Part shown: positions 1 through 9,144 of the stretch, piece by piece
Numbering within the stretch: position 1 is the first letter of the stretch
How the letters are laid out: each line of letters starts with the position of its first letter
NCBI RefSeq assembly: GCF_001861355.1
Contig: NZ_MASN01000001.1
Coordinates: forward strand, 1-64,000
Reading direction: 5' to 3'
Source: Natrialba sp. SSL1
GTDB taxonomy: Archaea; Halobacteriota; Halobacteria; Halobacteriales; Natrialbaceae
DNA length: 64,000 bases
The notes under the pieces: model-generated
What the model was told of the DNA's origin: nothing
What the model saw: only the letters and a program-made list of their open reading frames with translations
Database searches by the model: none
Made by a program: the position numbers and the translations under genes

Positions 1-27
1 TGATCTCAAGGCGTCACGCTGTACCGG

Positions 28-693
28 TTGTTGAGCCTTCGGGCTAAACACATACCAATTCTTAAAGATCTTCTCACTAATCTTTCCGATAAAAGTGAAA
101 TCGATGATACATTAGTTATTGTAACAAGTGATCACGGAGAGGCATTCGGTGAATATAGCCGGGTTGACCCTCAAGTTCAACTTGTGGGACACTCGTGGGG
201 TATTCACGAATGTTTGCTACATATTCCATTGGTAATTAAGCTTCCTGGTCAGGATGCCGGATGTACTATTCGCCAAGCTGCATCTTTGACTCACATTCCA
301 GATCTCATTCGGTCTGTTGTCAATAGGGAAGAAAAACCAGAGATGGCCCTCACTAATAAGGACGTGGTTGCATCAACTTACCGTCTGCTTGAGGAGAGGG
401 CCGCTAAGAACTTCGGGTCGATATCTGGGGTAGAGAGATTTGTAGGACCATGGAGAGCAGTTTATAAGAATAATGAGAACAGCGTCCGCAAATTTGCACA
501 GAAAGGTGACTATTACCTTACTCTCGACATTCATAGTCCGCAAAAAGCGGAAGTCATATCCCATGATAACCATGATTATGTGGGCGGGAAATTTAATAAT
601 TCGGAAAATAATGGGCTTGTAACTAAAAAGTCTACAGATATAGATGAGGGCCTTGAAGATCATCTAAAAGATCTCGGGTATATCCGTCCTTAA
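28..693 (+). CDS. Sulfatase / alkaline phosphatase-superfamily hydrolase, C-terminal part
   Basis: This is the C-terminal half of a sulfatase-type hydrolase, which cleaves sulfate or phosphate esters with a metal-dependent active site. The conserved SDHGE segment (metal-binding Asp-His) and the downstream GHSWGIHE...IPLVIKLPG stretch match the family's second metal and substrate region. Family members are usually about 450-500 residues, so the N-terminal nucleophile region is missing. The frame is open back to an in-frame TGA at bases 1-3. Either that stop is real and TTG at 28 opens a remnant, or the gene is broken at the window edge. The sequence is AT-rich, like the nearby glycosyltransferases, so a role in surface glycan modification is an inference from neighbours. 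Confidence 0.75.
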   Translation: MLSLRAKHIPILKDLLTNLSDKSEIDDTLVIVTSDHGEAFGEYSRVDPQVQLVGHSWGIHECLLHIPLVIKLPGQDAGCTIRQAASLTHIPDLIRSVVNREEKPEMALTNKDVVASTYRLLEERAAKNFGSISGVERFVGPWRAVYKNNENSVRKFAQKGDYYLTLDIHSPQKAEVISHDNHDYVGGKFNNSENNGLVTKKSTDIDEGLEDHLKDLGYIRP

Positions 694-744
694 AACACGG
701 GACGAATAGCTAGACCCGAGGACTAGGAATTTTCACAACTCTCA

Positions 745-1065
745 GCGGTAACCTCTATCCCCGGTCGGGAAATACACTAACTCGATTGGTTCCTCGGCCA
801 CGAAGTCTTTCCCCGCCTTGGCGGTGAAGTACGTCGCTTGATCAACGGAACCACCAGCATCTCACCGAACTCCGCTTGGAGAGGGGTTAGAAAGCAGATC
901 GTCACCTCACCGATAAACGATTCGCCACACTATATGACCCTTGCGAGAGGCCGGCACGCTGACTGTCGGCCTCTTGCCAACTGAATACCACGCCCTGTAG
1001 AGGTCTGCACCAATCGCTTTCCAGGTTTGATCACTTGTGACGACTGTTGCATCTTAGTCACGATG
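745..1065 (-). pseudogene. Decayed IS630-type transposase fragment
   Basis: Read on the minus strand, this stretch gives two segments that look like the DDE domain of haloarchaeal IS630-type transposases. The first contains TSDQTWKAIGADLYRAWYS followed by GKRPTVSV. The second contains YFTAKAGKDFVAEEP followed by IELVYFPTG. They are interrupted by stop codons and have lost the intervening sequence, so no product is possible. Identification rests on my recognition of family motifs, not on an alignment. The rest of 694-1338 shows no convincing gene. Confidence 0.6.
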
Positions 1066-1338
1066 GCCTACTTTTTTGACCGTCTCTTTGAACTCTTACG
1101 CTCGGTTTCATCAGTTGAACATTCAACCCATGATAATATAAACACCCAACAGTTCTCACACGGTTCCACCGTCCGAGCGCGTGACCGGTTCGGACAGTTT
1201 CGGGAGTTATTGATCATAGCTGGAGGTTACAACGTTGAAAAATGATATATGCTTAAACGAGTTATAAATCATTGGTTTCAATCGAAACGTACAAATCTCA
1301 TCAGAACTCATAAGTGGTTGTGAATTAAATCGATAAAG

Positions 1339-2475
1339 ATGGAGAGCGATCGACCTGTATTAAATATATTATGGTACACAGAATGTATTGAGCATAATGG
1401 CAAAATTTGGGGAACTCATTCATTTTACATTAATGAATTATCAAAACACTTCGATATTAACTTATTCTGTAGTGTAAGGCCTCAGGGAGATATTGATCCT
1501 GACATTTACTGTCAATTTGTGGATGAAATTACGGTATTCAATTTATTTAATGAGATAAATAGAAAGGATTACATAAAAAACCACAGAAAATATATGGGTT
1601 TTATAAAGAGAGAATGTGATCTAGAAGAAGATATATTTTTAGTTAATTACCCATATATGAAAGTAGGGATGATGATGTCATATCAATTGAAAGACACAAA
1701 TCTTGTTATTAGGGCTATATCTGATTGGGTGGGACGATTTGCCTTAGAAGATGAGGGCGTAGTAACAAATGTCGCTAAGAAAAGTCTTAAACCTGCAGGG
1801 TCTATCATATATCCTATAATAACAAAAAGAATTTTTAGGGATAATCTTGTTATTTATGCGGGGGAATCACTTTATGACATTGGGAATAAAAATCAACACG
1901 AATTTATATACCTCATGAGAATTAATAATAATGATGAGGTTGTAAATTATAAATATAATCGACAAGTCATATTTATAGGCCGTGAAAACTATCAGAAAGG
2001 TATCGATTTAGCTATTAAAGCAGTGAACAATATAGATATCGATATTAAACTTAATGTTTTAGGGATGGATGATTTAACAAAATTCAATCATTTAGACACT
2101 AGGAATGTGGAATTTATGGGCAGAGTATACGATGATGAAAAGTTCTTCAATATAGTCTCGAAAAATGATTTTCTATTAATGCCTTCGACAGCAGAAAAGC
2201 AAGGTAAAGTACAATTTGAGGCCATGTCTGCAGGAGTAGTACCAATATGTGCAGATAGTGGTGGGATTCCATTTACGGTTGATCACAACTATAATAGTCT
2301 CTTGTTTGAGGAAAGATCATTAGAGGATTTAATACAATCTATGAAGAGAGGCTACTCCTCCCCGCATTTGTACCGGAGCCTTATCGATGGTGGACTTGAA
2401 ACAACAGATTCTCTAAATCCAGAATCCCAAATGAAGAAATTCGCCTCAATAATAAAAAATCACTACATAAGGTAG
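1339..2475 (+). CDS. Glycosyltransferase family 4-like protein
   Basis: A 378-residue retaining glycosyltransferase of the GT-B fold is predicted. The C-terminal half shows the usual GT4 pattern: a strand with FIGRENYQKGIDLAIKA, a GRVYDDEKFF segment, then MPSTAEKQGKVQFEAMSAG VVPI, where the Glu of the EAMSAG motif normally contacts the sugar nucleotide. It would transfer a sugar from a nucleotide donor in the cytoplasm during surface polysaccharide or S-layer glycan assembly. The ORF is very AT-rich compared with the rest of the window, which suggests horizontal acquisition. The donor sugar and acceptor cannot be read from the sequence. It stands alone between transposase remnants. Confidence 0.85.
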   Translation: MESDRPVLNILWYTECIEHNGKIWGTHSFYINELSKHFDINLFCSVRPQGDIDPDIYCQFVDEITVFNLFNEINRKDYIKNHRKYMGFIKRECDLEEDIFLVNYPYMKVGMMMSYQLKDTNLVIRAISDWVGRFALEDEGVVTNVAKKSLKPAGSIIYPIITKRIFRDNLVIYAGESLYDIGNKNQHEFIYLMRINNNDEVVNYKYNRQVIFIGRENYQKGIDLAIKAVNNIDIDIKLNVLGMDDLTKFNHLDTRNVEFMGRVYDDEKFFNIVSKNDFLLMPSTAEKQGKVQFEAMSAGVVPICADSGGIPFTVDHNYNSLLFEERSLEDLIQSMKRGYSSPHLYRSLIDGGLETTDSLNPESQMKKFASIIKNHYIR

Positions 2476-2542
2476 TTCTGTTGTAATCCTCTAAAATACT
2501 ATAATAGCAGCCAAACAGATTGATATCACGATGCTCGTCTGA

Positions 2543-3626
2543 TCGCTCATCTTAGGCTTCGCCGTGGACGGCGAAACCCGCTCTATCGCCGCGTTTCAGC
2601 GGGGCTATCAGACTGCGACTAACCAAACTGTGGCTCGTTCCAGTTTCTACGACGGATTTACGCCGGAACTCCGTGACCTCCTCAAGCGCGTGCCTGAGGA
2701 GGTCACGGTTCCGCACACCATCACTCCGCAACTCATCCAGTTCCGCGATACGATAATCGCCGATGCAACCGTGTTCAGGTTACATCCTCTCCTTACGACA
2801 TTTCCAACAACTCACGAAGATCAATCCGGAGCGCAGCTGTATCTTGTCTATAACGTCACATGAAAGACACTCGTATAGTTCAAGCTCACTGACGAACGAA
2901 CCCATGAAAGCAGCCAGTTCCCGTGTGGAACTGGCTGCGTGGACGGCCCTTTGTGTTCAATCTCGGTTTTACAGCTACCGCCACTTCGCGTTGATTTACG
3001 AGAACTATGAGTTCTTCGTGAGTCGGTTGAAGACAAACGCGAATCCACGAATTGTCGGCGAGCGACGGGAATGGCGCGGGCGCGCCATTTACTTGGCTGG
3101 AACCCATCCCCAAGACCGACTCTCGAATCTCACGCACAAGCACACCGATGTGACTGGTGAGTTCGAGTTTAAGCGCGGGAAGTATGGTGAGAAACAGTCT
3201 CTGACTATCATTGAGTTTCGTGTCGTCGGTGTCCTCATTGTGGACACCGACGACTACCACCTCTACGTGACGAACCTCCCGAACGAGTTCACCCCAGAGC
3301 AAGTAGTAGCCTTGCACAGCCTGCGATGGTAGGTTGAGTTGTTATTCCTGGATTTGAAGTGGCGGTATGGACTGGAGAAGTTCGAGATAGGTAATGAAGC
3401 GATTGCAGAGTTGCTCATGACGGCGGCTCTGCTGACGCTTGTGGTCAGCAGAGCCTTGTTAGCGGTGTTTCAGGAGATTGAAACGGACGTTGGGTATCCA
3501 GAAGAACGCTGGGCGACCGATCAAAAAGTCGTCGCCCAGCTAGTGCTTGCAGATCTCGGACTTGCTCTGGGCCATCCACCACCGAATCTTCCTGAACTGG
3601 TGCGTTGTGGCTCACCAACCAGATAG
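2543..3626 (+). pseudogene. ISH8-type (IS4 family) transposase, frameshifted and nonsense-mutated
   Basis: Three reading-frame pieces together spell most of an ISH8/IS4-family DDE transposase. Piece one includes AVDGETRSIAAFQRGYQ and VARSSFYDGFTPELRDLL. The middle carries RFYSYRHFALIYENYEFFVSRLK with REWRGRAIYL and DDYHLYVTNLP. The last carries KWRYGLEKFE and LLTLVVSRALL. A frame change occurs near 2860-2930. An in-frame TAG at 3330-3332 replaces one codon between the RW and VELLF segments, where the catalytic Glu region (usually WEVE.LFRELK) sits. The copy is therefore inactive. It separates the GT4 and GT2 genes and marks old transposition into the glycan locus. Confidence 0.85.
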
Positions 3627-3985
3627 ATCACGCCTCACCTTGAACAAACGAGTGCCTCAAGCCATCAACACAGAGGTCTGGCCTTAACCGAACACAGATG
3701 ATAATAGAGTGTATATATTGAACTTCTTTGGTCTGCCCTGTTGAATAGCACCCTGTCGGAGTGACTGCTATGAAACTAAGGTGGAATTTATGGTGGGGTT
3801 GCCATGAACCAGTCCGCCAGAAATGGTCGTCGGACTTGAACGCCGCTATCCAATAGAACACTTTGGTCGGTTCTCATAGGCAATCTCGTAATAAGGATGC
3901 GAAAAGTGTGGAGAATGGACAGTGAATTCTGGTCACTTTTTTGAAGGAGTGAAAAGGTTGTGCAAGTATGTTTGGTTTGTTTAAT
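3627..3985. other. Intergenic stretch without a supported gene
   Basis: Only short shadow frames are present. The sequence lies between the dead ISH8 copy and the convergent GT2 gene. It may include decayed IS flank, but I found no clear inverted repeat or RNA. Confidence 0.5.
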
Positions 3986-5173
3986 TCATCTATCTTCGGT
4001 TTCCCAAGTGATTATATTCTGACCGTGTATGAAATTCCATAGACCAATCAACAAGCCATAATTAGAGATCAGAAAGTAGTAGGGGATATGGAAAATTAGA
4101 GGTGGGGAAGAATACTTTTTACCGTACGCAAATCCTGTAAGAGCAAGCATATAGAATATTAATTGACTCAATAGTAATAACTCATAAAATAAAGAATTGT
4201 AAAATAAAACAATAATCAGATTGGAAAGCAGGGCTAACAGTAAGAAAACCGGAGATAACCATCTTAGAATTTTATGAGAAAAAATCTGGAATGAGAAAAT
4301 AGGAAACTGGATTGGATTTAGCAGATTAAGGTAATTGGAAATCGTATTCCAAGACCGTGTGACAATTCTTGCTCTACGGTCCATCTCTGATTCCATAGAC
4401 CCAGCAGTATCTTCCCAAGCGATCGCATCTGGGGCATATTTGACCTTCTCTCCCTTGTGTATAATGGCGAGAGGTTCAGCAAAATCACTGATAGCACCAC
4501 GTGGAAGAGGTGTATATGAGGATTTCTTAACCGCATATATTGATCCATTCCCTGTTACTAGCGAATTCACCCTCGATTCAAACCTTTTTATTATATTTTC
4601 ATATCGCCAATAGAATGATTCGCCTTCGATATCACTAGAATCTCTATATCGCAATTCACCAACTACGCAGCCTATATTATCACCGAATTTCTCCATTAAT
4701 TTATTAATAGCATTTCGGTGGTACATACTATTTGCATCAGAGAATACAATATATTCAACATCGTTCTTTGTTTTGGATACGACTCTATTTTGGCATTCAG
4801 TCTTTCCAACCCTTCCCTCAATCCGTTCTAAGTGCACCCGTTCTTCTTCATATGATTTAACGATTTTATCAGTATTATCTGTAGATCCGTCAGAGAATAC
4901 AACTATTTCAATTTTTTCCTCGGGATAATCTAGTCTTAAACTATTTTCGATTTTTTCTCCAATGACTTCCTCCTCATTATACGCTGCAATAACAAGTGCA
5001 ATTTTCGGCAATTCTCCAGTCGGCCCTCTACCCTTCTCACCACGTATAAACACATCAACTATAAATAGTAAAACTGGATATAGAAAGTATGTATGAACAA
5101 GCCCAAAAATTGACATCAGGAGTACAAATTCCAATACTATACTCATGTTCTGAAGACGGATAGCAAATAGCAT
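3986..5173 (-). CDS. Membrane glycosyltransferase family 2
   Basis: This 395-residue protein is a processive-type GT2 enzyme. A first membrane segment (about residues 10-40) is followed by the GT-A core: IALVIAAYNEEEVI, the nucleotide-binding FSDGSTDNT, the DxN-type metal motif FSDAN, an acceptor region with TGNGSIYAVKK, and an ED/RxxRxW motif (EDTAGS, then RRARIVTRSW). Three to four hydrophobic helices close the C-terminus. This layout fits transfer of sugar from a nucleotide donor onto a polysaccharide at the membrane. The gene is AT-rich like the GT4 gene, and nothing obvious is co-transcribed with it. The start at 5173 is the longest; an internal ATG at 5146 is possible. Confidence 0.85.
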   Translation of the reverse strand: MLFAIRLQNMSIVLEFVLLMSIFGLVHTYFLYPVLLFIVDVFIRGEKGRGPTGELPKIALVIAAYNEEEVIGEKIENSLRLDYPEEKIEIVVFSDGSTDNTDKIVKSYEEERVHLERIEGRVGKTECQNRVVSKTKNDVEYIVFSDANSMYHRNAINKLMEKFGDNIGCVVGELRYRDSSDIEGESFYWRYENIIKRFESRVNSLVTGNGSIYAVKKSSYTPLPRGAISDFAEPLAIIHKGEKVKYAPDAIAWEDTAGSMESEMDRRARIVTRSWNTISNYLNLLNPIQFPIFSFQIFSHKILRWLSPVFLLLALLSNLIIVLFYNSLFYELLLLSQLIFYMLALTGFAYGKKYSSPPLIFHIPYYFLISNYGLLIGLWNFIHGQNIITWETEDR

Positions 5174-5703
5174 AAATAGTACGGTTTTCAGGGAATTGTT
5201 ATTTACTTGTTGGATAGCTACTGGGGTTGGTTAGAATGGCGCACAGAGTATCTCTATGTGACGAGTGGAAACATAAGTCCAATTCACGGACTGGTGATAC
5301 CAGCCTAGCGCTCTCATGGCGAGGGATTCCCGCCAAGTCGGCCGAATAATTCCCTGTCATGGCGTTGTCGGTCCGCTTAAGACCGTTCTGGCGCAGTTTA
5401 TTCCGTTGTCGACTCTTCGGCAGCGCCTTTTTCGTTCGGACGAGATCCCGTGACGTACAGAGGACGACGTTCCGCAGCGTCGGCGAAAACAGCGGCAACT
5501 GAGTTTGACCGGCCAGTGGAACGGCTAGGGTGGGGAGAGCGTAACCATTGCCGATACCTCGAATAACGATACCTACATTTACCACGGTGGCGACTGGGTT
5601 TAGGCGTAACTCGTCCACGTTGCTAACGTTAATTGCCACAGAACAGTTTGATATTCGTATCTATTGGTCAACCATTATTGCGCCCAGTGTGGATGTGCGT
5701 GGC
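5174..5703. other. Gap between GT2 and FkbM genes
   Basis: A 146-codon minus-strand frame (5199-5639) is open here but has no recognisable family. It has the mixed composition of a degraded mobile-element end. I do not call it a gene. The promoter of the FkbM gene must lie in the last part of this gap, but no clear TATA element stands out. Confidence 0.4.
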
Positions 5704-6543
5704 ATGGGTGTGAAAGACGAGACGTTACTGAAAGCTCGGTCACTCCTGCAGTGGTTATGGGAGTCTAAAACCGGCCGTGCTGCCGAATCGCTGGGCTTGA
5801 AAGCTGAGCTCAAACGTGTTTACGATGCTGTAGACACTGAAGCAACGGCGGTTATCTCGTTTGATGTGGCTGGAGAAACGATAGATCTCGAACTCGAGAC
5901 GGTTGCTGAACGCGATGGCTTCGATGACTACCAAGGCGCTGAAAAGCCGTTAATGGCGTCCGTGGTCGATACCATCGGCCCTGACGACGTGTTCTATGAT
6001 GTCGGTGCTTACATCGGCACGTATAGCGCCCTCGTCGCGACAGCAGAACCAGAGGCGACGGTCCATGCGTTTGAGCCTGGTCCCCACCGCCGGACCCGTC
6101 TTCGCCGGACCCAATTCCTAAACGACACGGAATTCACGATCCACGACGTCGCCCTCAGCAACAAGTCCACCAACGCTTACCTCACATCTGGTGGCCGTAT
6201 CACCAATGACCCGGCAACCGACATTTCGCAAGAACACAAACAGAGACAAGGACAGAAACACCAACACGAACGGGACCCCATCACTGTCGCCCATGGCGAT
6301 ACCTATGTTCGGAATCAGGGACTCGAGCTACCTACGGTGATGAAAATCGATGTTGAGGGTGGCGAATTACAGGTGCTCGAAGGTCTTACGAAAACACTCC
6401 CCAACTGCCGAGACCTGTTCATTGAGGTCCACCCGCAGGATGTGGCGAACGTGGAGGCACTGTTCGAGTTTCTATCGATTCACGGGTTTACAGCCAACCG
6501 GCTCTTCGACCGCGAAAACGTGTTTTTCATTCACGCACAATAA
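5704..6543 (+). CDS. FkbM family SAM-dependent methyltransferase
   Basis: A 279-residue class I methyltransferase of the FkbM group is predicted. The SAM-binding strand-loop is VFYDVGAYIGTYSALVA, and motif II follows as VHAFEPGP. The later segment LPTVMKIDVEGGELQVLEG is the signature FkbM motif, and RDLFIEVHP follows. These enzymes often O-methylate sugars of glycans or antibiotics. Beside glycosyltransferases, a role in decorating a surface glycan is a reasonable inference. I chose ATG 5704 because the frame upstream (open from 5548) lacks family features and the N-terminal helix begins at this methionine. An IS6 element sits 15 bp past the stop. Confidence 0.85.
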   Translation: MGVKDETLLKARSLLQWLWESKTGRAAESLGLKAELKRVYDAVDTEATAVISFDVAGETIDLELETVAERDGFDDYQGAEKPLMASVVDTIGPDDVFYDVGAYIGTYSALVATAEPEATVHAFEPGPHRRTRLRRTQFLNDTEFTIHDVALSNKSTNAYLTSGGRITNDPATDISQEHKQRQGQKHQHERDPITVAHGDTYVRNQGLELPTVMKIDVEGGELQVLEGLTKTLPNCRDLFIEVHPQDVANVEALFEFLSIHGFTANRLFDRENVFFIHAQ

Positions 6544-6550
6544 TAATACG

Positions 6551-6558
6551 CTCGCCGA
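6551..6558. repeat. Left target-site duplication of the IS6 element
   Basis: CTCGCCGA here is repeated exactly at 7302-7309, on the other side of the element. Confidence 0.95.
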
Positions 6559-7301
6559 GGCACTGTCTAGTTCAGCACCTCCTCAGCTGGTGTCCGTCCA
6601 TTGAGTGATTGATTCGGTCGATCGTGGTTATAATGGTGTCTGAAGCGTCTGAGCCAGCGGCGTGCGCTAGCTGGACTGCCCCGCCAGAAGGAGTGAAAGC
6701 GGTCGATCCGCATTGAGACAGTCTGAAACCACTTTTCGACGTGGTTTCGGTCGCTGTAATTGAGCTGACCGCTCAAGTCGTGGCGCGCGAGGGCAGTCAG
6801 ATAGCCGGCAGCATCGACGAGAAACTCTGTCTCGTCGGTTTCGTGTTTCTCGATGAGTCGATGCAGAAATGCCGCCGCGGGGTCAGTCCCGCGGCGGCTG
6901 TAGACGTCGATTTCGAGCAGAAGCTTCGATTCTGTGTCGATCGCGGCGTACAACCACTTTTTCTCGCCGTCTACCTCGATTTGTTTCTCATCGACCGCGA
7001 CCCGCGACGGCTGGGCCGTCGGCGGGTCGCTCTGTGCCTCTGAAAGTGTGTGCGTCCAGTTCCAAATTGCGCCGTGAGAACGGTCAATACCGAGTAATTC
7101 GAGCACTGCGACGACCTCTCGAACCGACAATCTCATCGAATGGAGACGCACCCCAAACACCCTGACGGGTGTCGGGGTGCGTTCGTTCTCCCAAACCTCA
7201 TCACAATCCACGTCTAAGGTCTCTCTGAGCAGGTTGGCGAGTTGCATAGGCACTTCTCGCCACCACCTGCTCATTCCTCAAACCCTCATCTAGACAGTGC
7301 C
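6559..7301. mobile_element. Intact IS6-family insertion sequence
   Basis: A 743-bp element is bounded by perfect 12-bp inverted repeats: GGCACTGTCTAG at 6559-6570 and its complement at 7290-7301. The 8-bp direct repeat CTCGCCGA lies immediately outside on both sides (6551-6558 and 7302-7309). An 8-bp duplication is what IS6-family transposition produces. The single transposase gene fills the element on the minus strand, and its stop codon lies within the left repeat. Perfect ends and duplication indicate a recent insertion. Confidence 0.95.
6567..7274 (-). CDS. IS6-family DDE transposase
   Basis: This 235-residue transposase has the haloarchaeal IS6 layout. A short N-terminal helix-turn-helix-like region (REVVAVLELLGIDRSHGAIWNW) precedes the catalytic core. 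The DDE residues can be seen as the Asp in RVAVDEKQIEV, the Asp in EFLVDAAGYL and the Glu in RNHVEKWFQ. Length is complete for the group. The ATG at 7274 lies 15 nt inside the right inverted repeat and the stop overlaps the left one. Nothing suggests inactivation, so the element is probably still mobile. Confidence 0.95.
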   Translation of the reverse strand: MSRWWREVPMQLANLLRETLDVDCDEVWENERTPTPVRVFGVRLHSMRLSVREVVAVLELLGIDRSHGAIWNWTHTLSEAQSDPPTAQPSRVAVDEKQIEVDGEKKWLYAAIDTESKLLLEIDVYSRRGTDPAAAFLHRLIEKHETDETEFLVDAAGYLTALARHDLSGQLNYSDRNHVEKWFQTVSMRIDRFHSFWRGSPASARRWLRRFRHHYNHDRPNQSLNGRTPAEEVLN

Positions 7302-7309
7302 CTCGCCGA
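7302..7309. repeat. Right target-site duplication of the IS6 element
   Basis: Exact copy of the 8 bp at 6551-6558. Before insertion the FkbM stop codon and the sequence now at 7310 were contiguous. Confidence 0.95.
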
Positions 7310-7982
7310 ACACCAGTCTCGAACCAGAATTGGGTTGCACTGATGCCAATGACTGTTTGAGCCACCGAGTCCTGCGGGACGCACGTGACGAGCGAGGCAT
7401 CTACCGAACCGCTCGAAAACGACCAGGGATCAAGACAAGCCCAACAGCCAGACCCAAGACCACTCGTGCCAAGTGGTCGGTCGCCTACACTACCCACTGT
7501 TTATTGCCCGCTCTCCCGTGCAGTTACAGTGGCCCAACCTGTTCCTGCATCCCCAATCTCACGCGCCAGAAACATGTTCCCTTTCACGTCATGTGTTGTG
7601 TTGGCTCCACCAGTGACTCGCCGTGAGTCCTTGGTGCCGGGTAGCCACTTTCAGGCGCTCTCGCGGTAGCAGTCGAGTACTACTCGACACTCACTACCCA
7701 CCAGAGACCACTATCCGTGAGACACTCCACCGGCGGCCGTGACCAGCCGTCCCTGACTTGCAACTCCCAACTCGAACCGCAACACGAACCAACAGCAACC
7801 ACAGCGACAATACGAACGATACAAGCAGACTTCGTGTAGGCACGACACCACACCACATCTCAACACTACCCTGAATCCACCCACGACTCATTCGCCTTCG
7901 CGTCTGCCAACACTCAATACCCGAACCCCGAATCGTCGGTAAGACACTCCTGTCCTCGTGGTGTGTCGGGTTCAACTCCTGA
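7310..7982. other. Gene-poor stretch upstream of tnpB remnant
   Basis: The plus strand is C/A-rich and the minus strand G/T-rich. Open frames exist on both strands, but none gives a plausible protein. It is probably decayed mobile or accessory DNA. Confidence 0.4.
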
Positions 7983-8213
7983 CCAGTCAATTCCCCTTCC
8001 CGCAATTCGGTTGTACAGCAACTCCATGAAACACTGCCAGAACTGCGACGCCCTGTGTTGCCTGACTTCGCCCGCGTCTTCAGTGACGAGACCAATACGG
8101 CCCGTGCCTGCATCGAGTGTAGACACAACCACCTCCTCCAACACGGTGCTGCTGCCAACCACGACGGCACACCTGTCAGCAGTCCCGCCGACTCCCCACT
8201 TGAGTACATCTGA
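7983..8213 (+). pseudogene. Fragment of an unrecognised haloarchaeal gene
   Basis: The frame from 7983 to the TGA at 8211-8213 has haloarchaeal codon use and reads as a protein tail with a Cys-x-x-Cys-like ARACIECRHNHLLQHG segment, ending in SPADSPLEYI. No start codon fits, and the frame is closed by a TGA directly upstream (7980-7982). I read it as the 3' remnant of an accessory gene. Its family is unknown to me. Confidence 0.35.
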
Positions 8214-8288
8214 CACTCACTCGTCACTGTTACCACCACTGTAGCTACTCCACGCACCCAGCCATAATCACAGAGTTCGAACTGGGCG

Positions 8289-8633
8289 ACGTGGCAACAC
8301 GTCTGGGCGTTCCGACGCCTCTACGAGTACGTCGGATACAAAGCCGAAGAACACGGTATCGAAGCCGTACAGGTTGACCCGCGCAATACGTCGAAGCGTT
8401 TCTCGACGTGTGGGTTTACCCACGACGACAATCGCCATCAAGAATCGTTCGAGTGCCAAAAGTGCGGGTATGAGAACCACGCCGACTACAACGCAGCGAA
8501 GAACATCGGTTTGCAGTATCTCCGTCGTCGGCAAAATGCAGGCGACGGAGGCGCACCCGTAGATGTGCGCTTGAATCGCGGGACGCTGAACGTGAGTGGA
8601 GAGTACATACCCCCTGCCTCTGTTGAGGCATAG
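8289..8633 (+). pseudogene. tnpB: 3' remnant of an IS1341/IS605-type tnpB
   Basis: Only the C-terminal third of a TnpB-type RNA-guided nuclease remains. It begins with [20 protein letters not shown], continues with [17 protein letters not shown] and [20 protein letters not shown], and ends with [17 protein letters not shown]. This covers the zinc ribbon (two CxxC-type pairs, the first reduced to STCG) and the third RuvC Asp in HADYNAAK. The RuvC-I and RuvC-II parts are gone, so no nuclease is possible. The remnant is followed 20 bp later by an intact right-end hairpin, the region that overlaps the guide RNA in known TnpB systems. Confidence 0.85.
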
Positions 8634-8652
8634 AGCGGGAGTCCACGCGAAA

Positions 8653-8675
8653 GCCTCGGGGCTTGACCCCGAGGC
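8653..8675 (+). repeat. Right-end hairpin of IS1341/IS605-type element
   Basis: A perfect palindrome has arms GCCTCGGGG and CCCCGAGGC around a short loop. It sits just downstream of the tnpB stop, as expected for the transposon right end and the 3' part of a guide RNA. A closely similar palindrome occurs alone at 24864-24884. Confidence 0.8.
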
Positions 8676-8692
8676 AATTTACAGTAGTCGTA

Positions 8693-8857
8693 CGCTGCTG
8701 TTTTCCCAATACTAACCTGCGGAAGGACAGCCGGAATCGTCGTCGGCCCGTTGCGAAGCACGGCGTAGAACTCCGCTAGCTTCGGCTTTTGGAGGAGATC
8801 GAGGACAGGACGCAGGTCTGTCACCTCGATCTCTGTCGTGTTTTGTTGTGTCGCCAT
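8693..8857 (-). pseudogene. HTH regulator truncated by the IS1341-type end
   Basis: About 55 codons survive, starting at ATG 8857. They read TTEIEVTDLRPVLDLLQKPK, then LAEFYAVLRNGPTTIPAVLP and GKTAAYDY, which matches the N-terminal winged-helix part of small haloarchaeal transcription regulators. After AAYDY the frame runs into the palindromic end of the tnpB element, so the C-terminal half was lost through that insertion. The remaining frame reads on into transposon sequence and has no functional meaning. Confidence 0.6.
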
Positions 8858-9144
8858 CACACTCACTAGTTCACACTCCGCGAACTACAAACTACCTGCG
8901 CAACGAGAGGAGTGATGCGATCATCGGCCGAGTATTGGCACTACTCGAGTCCAGTCGATCGGCAGATCGGGAATAGCACAGTGTGTCGCGAGCCTTTGGC
9001 TTACAACCCGACGGCAAACACCACGCCAGCAGTGACGACAGGTGCCCACGGAACGCTGATAGGTTCGACCGAGAGTGATGGGGTGATCGACTGAATACGG
9101 ACCTGAACCGAGAACTGTTGTAGCTGTCCCGCCAATCATACCCT

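Noticed and set aside
1027-1245. 72-codon plus-strand frame
   Set aside because: Runs over the start of the minus-strand IS630 remnant and has no family features.
5199-5639. 146-codon minus-strand frame between GT2 and FkbM
   Set aside because: No recognisable motif or family and mixed composition; not supported as a gene.
7694-8257. 187-codon minus-strand Val/Ser-rich frame
   Set aside because: Opposite the plus-strand fragment at 7983-8213, whose codon use is better; no known motif.
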